This document shows positions 10,712 through 16,816 of a DNA stretch of 16,816 bases, piece by piece. The notes beneath the pieces were generated by a model that was not told the DNA's origin, made no database searches, and saw nothing but the letters and a program-made list of their open reading frames with translations. How positions within the stretch are numbered: position 1 is the stretch's first letter; each line of letters begins with the position of its first letter. The stretch spans positions 1-16,816 of the forward strand of contig JAAXHB010000121.1 in assembly GCA_012271125.1 (NCBI GenBank). The letters are read 5' to 3'. The DNA is from Actinomycetota bacterium. GTDB lineage: Bacteria > Actinomycetota > Acidimicrobiia > Acidimicrobiales > Aldehydirespiratoraceae. Position numbers and translations under genes: made by a program.

Positions 10712-12028
10712 ATGACTAAAACGTCACCGTCAGAGTTTCCAGAGCCTGATTTTCTGGGGTTCGACACGCTAAGCCTGCACGCAGGCCAGCATGCCGACCC
10801 CACAACAGGTGCTCGAGCGGTACCGATATACCTGACCACGTCATATTCGTTTGACGACACTGACCAGGCAGCCGGTCTGTTCAACCTGGAAATCCCCGGG
10901 CACATTTATTCCCGGATTTCCAACCCGACCGTTGCAGTATTTGAAGAACGCATCGCCGCTTTAGAAGGTGGTGTCGGCGCAGTAGCGACCGCTAGCGGGC
11001 AGGCCGCGTTCTTTTTGGCAGTGGCGACGCTCATGGGCACAGGTTCACACATAGTCGCGAGCCGCAACATTTACGGCGGCACGCATAACATGTTGAACCT
11101 CACATTGAAACGCTTCGGCATCGAATCCACGCTGGTCGACCCCCGCTCGCCTGAAGCATTCGCTGCGGCGATTCAAGACAACACTCGCCTGGTGTTCGCC
11201 GAAACTCTCGGTAACCCTGGCATCGAGGTGCTCGACATAGCCGCGGTTTCCGAAGTAGCACATGTTCACGGGTTGCCGTTGATGGTGGATTCAACATTTT
11301 CGACGCCGTATCTGATCCGCCCTTTTGATCATGGTGCCGACATTGTCATGCACTCAGCTACAAAGTTTCTTGGTGGACATGGCACCGTCATAGGCGGGGT
11401 GCTCGTCGACGGGGGCAGTTTCGATTGGGATGCCTCCGGGCGTTTCGGTACCTTGACCGAACCATACGCCGGCTATCACGGGATCAGCTTCAGCGACGAG
11501 TTCGGTCCCTCTGCGTTTATTAGTCGTGCCAGAGCCGAAGGGCTGCGAGATTTTGGTGCCTGCATGAGTCCGGCAAATGCGTTCCAGCTGTTGCAAGGTG
11601 TGGAAACGCTGGGCTTGCGTATGGCAAAACATGTTGCTAACACCGCGGAGGTCGTCTCCGCTTTAATGTCAAACGATGCAGTGACCTGGGTTAAGTATCC
11701 ATCGGTACCCGATCACCCCGACCATGAAATCGCCAAAAAAATGTATCCACACGGAACCGGTGCAATCTTGAGTTTCGGTATAGCCGGCGGACGTGAAGCC
11801 GGAGCGAAGTTCATAGAAGCAGTTCGACTTGCTTCGCATTTAGCAAACGTCGGCGACGCCAAAACTCTGGTTATTCATCCGGCAAGCACCACGCATCAGC
11901 AAATGTCAAGCGAAGACCTGGTCGCATCCGGTGTCGGCGAAGACTTGGTGCGCTTATCAGTCGGTTTGGAAGACGCCAGCGACATCATCGATGACCTTGA
12001 GCGTGCGCTCAAGGCATCACAGCGCTAA
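10712..12028 (+). CDS. metY: O-acetylhomoserine aminocarboxypropyltransferase / sulfhydrylase (PLP-dependent)
   Basis: The 438-residue protein belongs to the Cys/Met metabolism PLP family. The PLP lysine is K218 in HSATKFLGGHGT; YSRISNPT (residues 66-73) contacts the cofactor phosphate from a neighbouring subunit; D193 in MVDSTFSTPY sits under the pyridine ring; Y121 lies in NIYGGTHN. FDTLSLHAGQ at the N-terminus and the long length favour O-acetylhomoserine sulfhydrylase (homocysteine synthesis from sulphide) over shorter cystathionine gamma-synthase or gamma-lyase. It could also accept methanethiol, as some MetY enzymes do. It starts at ATG 10712 without a Shine-Dalgarno, near a -10-like TATAAC. 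The alpha/beta hydrolase gene starts 19 bp after its stop, so the two are probably co-transcribed. Confidence 0.85.
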   Translation: MTKTSPSEFPEPDFLGFDTLSLHAGQHADPTTGARAVPIYLTTSYSFDDTDQAAGLFNLEIPGHIYSRISNPTVAVFEERIAALEGGVGAVATASGQAAFFLAVATLMGTGSHIVASRNIYGGTHNMLNLTLKRFGIESTLVDPRSPEAFAAAIQDNTRLVFAETLGNPGIEVLDIAAVSEVAHVHGLPLMVDSTFSTPYLIRPFDHGADIVMHSATKFLGGHGTVIGGVLVDGGSFDWDASGRFGTLTEPYAGYHGISFSDEFGPSAFISRARAEGLRDFGACMSPANAFQLLQGVETLGLRMAKHVANTAEVVSALMSNDAVTWVKYPSVPDHPDHEIAKKMYPHGTGAILSFGIAGGREAGAKFIEAVRLASHLANVGDAKTLVIHPASTTHQQMSSEDLVASGVGEDLVRLSVGLEDASDIIDDLERALKASQR

Positions 12029-12047
12029 GCAACGCTCGGTAGGGCGA

Positions 12048-12884
12048 GTGGAACTGCTACTAGACGACAAGGTCGTCCGCTACGCCAACGGTGGACGCAA
12101 TGGCAACGACAACGAACCCAACGTTGTCTTAATTCATGGTGCTGGCGGTGACCGCACCGTCTGGCAGTTGCAAACCCGATGGCTCGCACATCACGGTTAT
12201 CGGGTTCGTGCCGTTGACCTGCCCGGCCACGGCGGAAGCGCCGGCCCGGTTTTGGCAACTATCGAAGAGATGGCAGATTGGTTAGCAGATTTTGTTAACG
12301 CCGCTGGCGTTGCACCAGCGCATCTCGTTGGGCATTCGATGGGCACTTTCGTGGTGCTTGAAACCGCGGCCCGTCATCCTGAAGCAGCACGCTCGGTTGT
12401 CATGCTGGGGACAGCGTCGGCAATGCCCGTACACCCCGGACTACAAGCTGCCGCCGATGCTGACAGTTCCGTCGCCGGTGAGTTGATCACTTCTTGGGGA
12501 CTGGGTAGCCGCGCACATCAAGGTGGTCACGAGTCACCCGGCATGTGGCTAATCGGCTCAACCACAGCCTTACTGGATAGAGCCGACACGGGAGTTTTAG
12601 CATCTGATTTGGCAGCTTGTGCTGCCTATGAAGGTGCTAAAACCGCTGCTCCACAGGTGCAATGCCCCGTGAGTTTGATCCTTGGGCGTGAAGACAAGAT
12701 GACCCCAAATATGGCCGCCACGGATCTCATTGCATCGTTTCGAGACGATGTCACCACCGTTAATCTCATCGAACGCGTCGGGCATTTCATGCACACAGAA
12801 CGTCCAATTGAAGTGCGCAAAGCCATTGCTGCGGCCATTGGCCGTGTCGAAGCAACAGCGGCTTTGACCGCCGTCGGCAGCTGA
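12048..12884 (+). CDS. Alpha/beta hydrolase of unassigned substrate
   Basis: With a GTG start at 12048 the product is 278 residues. It has the oxyanion loop HGAGGD (residues 30-35), DLPGHGGS (57-64), the nucleophile elbow GHSMG with S97, a likely acid D216 in LGREDKMTP, and H246 in RVGHFMH, a complete catalytic triad. The frame is open further upstream to an ATG at 11931, but that would overlap the metY end by 98 bp with non-family sequence, so the GTG just after metY is preferred; an AGGG lies close in front of it. The family includes esterases, lactonases, haloperoxidase-like enzymes and homoserine acyltransferase relatives; nothing marks the substrate. Its position 19 bp behind metY suggests co-transcription. 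Confidence 0.75.
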   Translation: MELLLDDKVVRYANGGRNGNDNEPNVVLIHGAGGDRTVWQLQTRWLAHHGYRVRAVDLPGHGGSAGPVLATIEEMADWLADFVNAAGVAPAHLVGHSMGTFVVLETAARHPEAARSVVMLGTASAMPVHPGLQAAADADSSVAGELITSWGLGSRAHQGGHESPGMWLIGSTTALLDRADTGVLASDLAACAAYEGAKTAAPQVQCPVSLILGREDKMTPNMAATDLIASFRDDVTTVNLIERVGHFMHTERPIEVRKAIAAAIGRVEATAALTAVGS

Positions 12885-12940
12885 CCTCGTTACCGAAGTC
12901 ACCGTCACCCCTCAAGCTGTTCTTCTCAGCCCTCTTAGAT

Positions 12941-12957
12941 AGCTAATCTTCGCAACG
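12941..12957 (+). promoter_or_regulatory. Likely leaderless promoter for the first MFS gene
   Basis: TAGCTAAT (12941-12948) ends 8 bases before the GTG start at 12957, the spacing expected if transcription begins at the start codon itself. No Shine-Dalgarno precedes this GTG. Confidence 0.3.
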
Positions 12958-14291
12958 TGGACGCCAGCGCCGTTGTGCGGCCTGAGCCCGAAGGCATCCA
13001 AGGCGGCCCACTAAAGGGCAACAGTCTTGTATTAGCACGAGCACTGCTGTGCGGTGTCGGCTTTTTGATGATGGGTAGAGGGCTGCAAAACGTGCTGCTC
13101 GGCGTGCGAGCCGAGTATGAAAACTTCGGCACAGCGGTCGGCAGTTTCGTGCTAGCCATCTACTACCTCGGCTTTCTTGTCGGCACCAAGGTGACCTTGC
13201 ACTTTTTAGGAACTGTCGGACATATTCGAGTGTTTGCCGCTTTGTCATCGGTGACATCTGCCACGGCGCTGGTGTTCGCTGTTTGGGTTGACCCAGCGAC
13301 CTGGACAATCCTGCAGTTCATAACTGGAGCTTGCGTAGCTGGCTTGTCTGTAACAAGCGAATCATGGCTCAACGACATGTCCACCAACGAGAACCGCGGC
13401 CGTCTGCTGGCAATGTACATGCTCGTAATGATGGGTTCGATCAGCTTGGGGCAATTGCTACTGAACTTGTCGAACCCGCTGGGCTTTGAACTATTTGTGT
13501 TGGCATCGGCTTTGATTTCTTTGGCACTTGTGCCGGTTGCTCTATCGGCGTCTCGAGCGCCAGCTCTTACGGTTGCAGAGCCCATGCCGATGCGCAGGTT
13601 GTTTTCACAGGTGCCATTGGCTGTGGTGACCTCAAGCTTGTGCGGTGCGGCACTAGGGGTTATGTGGGGTCTGGGTGCTTTCTATGCCGCCACCGAAGGC
13701 TTGCCGGTGTCACGCATCACGCTGTTTACTGCGGCACCTGTGGTTGGTTGCGTAGCGTTTCAGTGGCCCGTTGGCTTGTTATCAGATCGAGTTCAGCGAC
13801 GTCATGTCGTGTTTGGCGTTGCGGCCATTGCATCGGCAATGGTCGCGATTCATGGTTTGTTTATCGAGCCGGGGACGCCGTTGTCATTGTTGTTGATGTT
13901 TGTTGCAGGCGGGATGGCATATCCGCTTTATTCGTTAGCGATTGCTTTGATGGCTGACAGCGTCTCGATACCGCAACTCAACAGCGCTAGTGCTTCGCTG
14001 GTGCGCTTTTACGGGATTGGTTCGGTGGTTGGGCCGTCTGCGGCGGGTGTTGTTATGGCTATCACCGAGCCCAAGGCGTTTTATTACTGCTTACTTGTGT
14101 CGTTTGGACTGATAGTGGTTTATGTGATTTATCGGATGATCTTTTATGACGCTTTGCCGGTGGAAGAACAGGGCAAGTTTGTGGCATGGCCGGCTCGAGC
14201 CTCGGCTATGGCTGCCAACTTGTTGAGCCGCACCAGCGCCCGTGCAAAGTCGTGGAGTGAACACAGCCCCGTCCGACGCCGTCGCAAATAA
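12957..14291 (+). CDS. MFS transporter, YcaD-like
   Basis: The 444-residue protein is strongly hydrophobic with about 12 predicted membrane segments. It has the ESWLNDMSTNENRGRLLAMY stretch after the fourth helix, typical of YcaD-like members of the major facilitator superfamily, and a short basic loop after each half (GLLSDRVQRRHVV). The C-terminus is a basic cytoplasmic tail ending RRRRK. The substrate is unknown; uptake or export of a small molecule linked to the surrounding betaine or sulphur genes is only contextual. The GTG start gives a roughly 25-residue polar N-terminus (PEPEGIQGG) before helix 1. No coding sequence lies in the 72 bp upstream. Confidence 0.8.
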   Translation: MDASAVVRPEPEGIQGGPLKGNSLVLARALLCGVGFLMMGRGLQNVLLGVRAEYENFGTAVGSFVLAIYYLGFLVGTKVTLHFLGTVGHIRVFAALSSVTSATALVFAVWVDPATWTILQFITGACVAGLSVTSESWLNDMSTNENRGRLLAMYMLVMMGSISLGQLLLNLSNPLGFELFVLASALISLALVPVALSASRAPALTVAEPMPMRRLFSQVPLAVVTSSLCGAALGVMWGLGAFYAATEGLPVSRITLFTAAPVVGCVAFQWPVGLLSDRVQRRHVVFGVAAIASAMVAIHGLFIEPGTPLSLLLMFVAGGMAYPLYSLAIALMADSVSIPQLNSASASLVRFYGIGSVVGPSAAGVVMAITEPKAFYYCLLVSFGLIVVYVIYRMIFYDALPVEEQGKFVAWPARASAMAANLLSRTSARAKSWSEHSPVRRRRK

Positions 14292-14379
14292 TGGAGGCAA
14301 ACTCCGCAGTCACATACTTCACCGCGAGTTCCACTATTCCCGCCAATTACTTGCACTCTCGTGGCGCTAACACTCACCT

Positions 14380-15648
14380 ATGAATTCGATCCGGTCAGCT
14401 TCAGCACGTGAAATGCTGCTGGATTTGACCGCACCGGTTTATTGGCCAATCTTCACCACCAGCGCAAGCATGGGAATGCTCATACCTGTACTGCCCCTGT
14501 ATTTGCGTGATCTCGATCTGAGCTTCACCTCGGTTTCGGTCATCTTGGCAGCAGCAGGGCTTGGAGGTTTGCTCGGTGGCCTGCCGGCTGGAAGCGTTAT
14601 GGGACGTATTGGAGCTGAGGCGTTACTAGCACTGTCAGTCGCAGCGATGGTTGTCACCAGCGTTGTTTTCCCTGTGACGACTCTGGTGCTAGTGCTAATC
14701 GCCTTTCGTTTTGTCTATGGCTTAGGCAGTGTCGGGGTGTACTTGTCACGCCAAACATTCGTAACTGAAGAAGTTGTGTCATCAATGCGCGGCACGGCAA
14801 TGTCGTTTACTGGTGGTGCTTTGAGACTTGGTGTGTTGGTTGGTCCGCTGCTTGGTGGAGCGTTGACAGATTGGTGGAACTATTCGGTTGCTCTTATCGG
14901 AGCAGGAGTTGTTGCCGGCCTGGGCTGGCTCCCCGCAGTCCTCCAACATCCCTCTCGCCCAGCGACCCCATCTACCTCGTCGCCGCCTTCCAATAATGCA
15001 GAAACCCCCGCCACCTATGACCCGGCAACCGTGGCAAGTGGTGCCCCAGGTAGCCGTGACGACCAGCCCGGTTTGTTGCGAGCTCTATGGCGTTACAAGA
15101 AACTGTTGCTGCGCGGCGGAATGGGCCCAATGTTGGCCTTGACCGTTCGAGACGGACGTTTCGTTGTCCTACCTCTTGTGGCTGCCGAAGCTGGACTCAG
15201 CCCGGGTGCTGTAGGAGTTGTCGTCGCTATAGGCACTGCAGCGGACTTGTGCTGCTTTCCTTTGTCAGGCATCTTGATGGATCGCTTTGGACGACTATTT
15301 GCCATAGTGCCAGCCTTTTTGTTGATGGCTGTTGGGTTCTTGTTGCTAGGTGCCAGCAGCACTTCAGTAGTCGTCGCCATAGCAGGTGTGGTGATCGGAA
15401 TTGGCAACGGCATCGGTGCCGGCACCATGCTCACACTAGGCAGCGACCTCGCCCCAGCCGATACAACCGGGCATTTCTTGGCAGGTATCACAACTATGAG
15501 CCACACCGGTCGTCTAATCGGTCCACTAGTCGTGGGAATGACCGCCGACGCGGTCGGTCTCAGCTGGTCATCAATAGTGCTTGGCGGCATCTTGGTTGTG
15601 GCGGTGGCGTGGATTGTTCTATTGGTAGGAGAAACAGCAAACAGGTAA
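14380..15648 (+). CDS. MFS transporter, second and distinct subfamily
   Basis: The 422-residue protein has two six-helix halves joined by a long, low-complexity cytoplasmic loop (about residues 188-235, rich in Pro, Ser, Thr and Asn). It includes PVLPLYLRDLDLSFTSVSVILAAAGLG in helices 1-2, the loop AGSVMGRIGAEALL between helices 2 and 3, and GILMDRFGRLFAIVP in the second half. These features resemble drug/sugar efflux-type MFS proteins, but the substrate is not shown. It is clearly not a close duplicate of the MFS gene 88 bp upstream. The ATG at 14380 lacks a Shine-Dalgarno; TAACACT (14368-14374) is at a leaderless-promoter distance. Confidence 0.8.
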   Translation: MNSIRSASAREMLLDLTAPVYWPIFTTSASMGMLIPVLPLYLRDLDLSFTSVSVILAAAGLGGLLGGLPAGSVMGRIGAEALLALSVAAMVVTSVVFPVTTLVLVLIAFRFVYGLGSVGVYLSRQTFVTEEVVSSMRGTAMSFTGGALRLGVLVGPLLGGALTDWWNYSVALIGAGVVAGLGWLPAVLQHPSRPATPSTSSPPSNNAETPATYDPATVASGAPGSRDDQPGLLRALWRYKKLLLRGGMGPMLALTVRDGRFVVLPLVAAEAGLSPGAVGVVVAIGTAADLCCFPLSGILMDRFGRLFAIVPAFLLMAVGFLLLGASSTSVVVAIAGVVIGIGNGIGAGTMLTLGSDLAPADTTGHFLAGITTMSHTGRLIGPLVVGMTADAVGLSWSSIVLGGILVVAVAWIVLLVGETANR

Positions 15649-15697
15649 GCTCACCTCTTCAAACTAAGAGCCGTCAAGGCCAGAAAAGGAGCAGCAG

Positions 15698-16045
15698 ATG
15701 TCGGTAGGGGATCATCATTTTGACAAGTGGGTCGACACCGTTTTTGAAGACGACCTGAACCGTTCTCGTCCGCGAGCCGTACGTGCGCTAGCGGAGTGGG
15801 CTGCTGCATCGGTGCAAACCCACACTGACGTTCATGCCGGCATTTCTGCTGGTTTCGCAGCCGTGTCTCGGGCTGCTGAATCCCCCGAAGCCACCGTAGA
15901 CGCTGCCTATCTAGCCATTGGTCACGCGGTTGAGTCCTTGAAGCACAGCGGCAAGTCCGACATCAGTGAATGGCACAACTCTTTGCATGAAGCCGGTGAG
16001 CTAATCGGTCTGCGCCTCCCAGCTCAAGCCCGCGAAGCCGCCTAA
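15698..16045 (+). CDS. Unrecognised small helical protein (115 residues)
   Basis: A good AAGGAG Shine-Dalgarno lies 8-13 bases before the ATG. The product is acidic to neutral, with no signal peptide or membrane segment, and is predicted to be mostly helical (ARAVRALAEWAAASVQ; DAAYLAIGHAVESLKHS; SEWHNSLHEAGELIGL), ending LPAQAREAA. It has eight histidines and no cysteine. I recognise no family. It follows the second MFS gene by 49 bp on the same strand and is convergent with the mttB-like gene beyond it, so it may be the last gene of the transporter transcript. Confidence 0.55.
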   Translation: MSVGDHHFDKWVDTVFEDDLNRSRPRAVRALAEWAAASVQTHTDVHAGISAGFAAVSRAAESPEATVDAAYLAIGHAVESLKHSGKSDISEWHNSLHEAGELIGLRLPAQAREAA

Positions 16046-16094
16046 TCTGCCTTCTCTCTCTGACAGGACATCTACACCTGACTTAATCAGACGG

Positions 16095-16816
16095 TTAGCC
16101 GATTTCGTCTTCCATTTCGGACTTGCGGCGGTCTACATAGTCGAGTAGTTCGGCATCAATAGCGCCGTCAATAGGCGGCGCTTCGTAATCGGCAAGCATT
16201 TGCTTCCAACGGGTATTAGCTCGCTGCGCCGCAGTTTGAGCACCTTCTTCAGACCATTGCTCGAAGCTGTTGGCGTCAGCTAGCTCCGAACGCCAAAACG
16301 CTGTCTCGAAGTTCTCTAACGTGTGGGCGTTACCGAGGAAATGGTCGCCGTGAGCGTTGGTCAAAAAGGCATCCATGCCTTGGCCGTTTTCGGACATGTC
16401 AACGCCTTTGGCCCAAACCTCCATAGCAGTTAGCTGATCAGCGTCCATGATGAGCTTTTCATAACCCAAAGCAAGTCCGCCTTCTTGCCAGCCTGCAGCA
16501 TGGAGCACAAAGTTCACGCCAGCTTGGACAGTCGGGAACAGCGTGTGAGCGGACTCATAAGCAGCCTGAGCATCGGGTGCTTTCGACGAGGTGAACTGTC
16601 CACCGGAACGGAACGGAACGCCCAGGCGTCGAGCCAAAGACGCCATTACATAAATCGCCTGCCCAGCCTCAGGGGTGCCAAAAGTCGGTGCCCCCGTAGC
16701 CATAGACATTGACGACGCAAAAGTTCCAAATATCACTGGCGCACCAGGGCGAACCAGCTGCAAATACGCCATCCCCGATAGAGCCTCAGCAAGGGCTTGC
16801 GCGGCTAGTCCCGCCA
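16095..16816 (-). CDS. Second MttB-family methyltransferase, partial (N-terminus outside the window)
   Basis: The frame is open to the window edge and covers the C-terminal half of an MttB-family protein. It shows ALAEALSGMAYLQLVRPGAP, the family motif GAPTFGTPE, DAQAAYESAHTLF, AAGWQEGGLALGYEKLIMDADQ and a C-terminus ending MEDEIG, with TAA at 16095-16097. These align block by block with the gene at 2151 but differ at many positions, so the two are paralogues rather than a recent duplication. The ATG near 16772 is internal, because the upstream frame still encodes family sequence (AAQALAEALSG). No in-frame amber codon is seen in the visible part, so it is again the non-pyrrolysine type. The substrate is unknown. 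It is convergent with the 115-residue gene, with 49 bp between the stops. Confidence 0.85.
   Translation of the reverse strand, partial: AGLAAQALAEALSGMAYLQLVRPGAPVIFGTFASSMSMATGAPTFGTPEAGQAIYVMASLARRLGVPFRSGGQFTSSKAPDAQAAYESAHTLFPTVQAGVNFVLHAAGWQEGGLALGYEKLIMDADQLTAMEVWAKGVDMSENGQGMDAFLTNAHGDHFLGNAHTLENFETAFWRSELADANSFEQWSEEGAQTAAQRANTRWKQMLADYEAPPIDGAIDAELLDYVDRRKSEMEDEIG

Noticed and set aside
11931..12047. Upstream extension of the alpha/beta hydrolase to the ATG at 11931
   Set aside because: The added 39 residues overlap the metY end in another frame, are not hydrolase-like, and a GTG just after the metY stop gives a normal family length.

Overview
The window reads as a chromosomal segment of a moderate-GC bacterium, most likely an aerobic, probably marine actinobacterium (Acidimicrobiia-like). 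The reasons are gene families rather than a marker gene: a non-pyrrolysine MttB pair, a FAD-GcvT demethylase fusion, GTG starts, and many starts without a Shine-Dalgarno sequence. The taxonomy is an inference. No mobile-element protein, tRNA, rRNA or CRISPR array is visible.

Positions 1-9944 form a choline / glycine betaine / C1 catabolic island. It opens with the 3' part of a NuoF-like formate dehydrogenase beta subunit. Next is a 301-residue iron-sulphur protein that matches only the N-terminal third of a formate dehydrogenase alpha subunit and stops exactly where the molybdopterin catalytic domain should begin. These are followed by an MttB-family methyltransferase, a Rieske oxygenase of the betaine/carnitine demethylase type, and a dimethylglycine/sarcosine dehydrogenase-like FAD-GcvT fusion. 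A convergent GFA-family zinc protein and a BetA-like choline dehydrogenase complete the island. Together they suggest this route: choline is oxidised towards betaine, betaine is demethylated by a corrinoid/MttB route or an O2-dependent Rieske route, and dimethylglycine is demethylated to methylene-THF. Formaldehyde and formate would then be handled by the GFA protein and the formate dehydrogenase module. Betaine aldehyde dehydrogenase, a corrinoid protein, a dedicated Rieske reductase and the formate dehydrogenase catalytic domain are not in the window.

Positions 9945-10711 carry no large gene but are rich in structure. They hold a long interrupted inverted repeat with a nested stem, three further stem-loops, a 14-bp direct repeat, a palindrome matching the CRP consensus, a possible 11-codon leader ORF, and a 50-residue small ORF with a good Shine-Dalgarno. 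This is the most likely place for an undescribed RNA, MITE-like element or regulatory unit.

Positions 10712-16094 hold an O-acetylhomoserine sulfhydrylase (MetY), an alpha/beta hydrolase 19 bp behind it, two MFS transporters of different subfamilies, and an unrecognised 115-residue helical protein. The window ends inside a second, divergent MttB-family gene on the minus strand.

A theme across the window is that several intergenic gaps carry short tandem or direct duplications with 11-19 bp periods, some starting at a stop codon, often next to small perfect hairpins.
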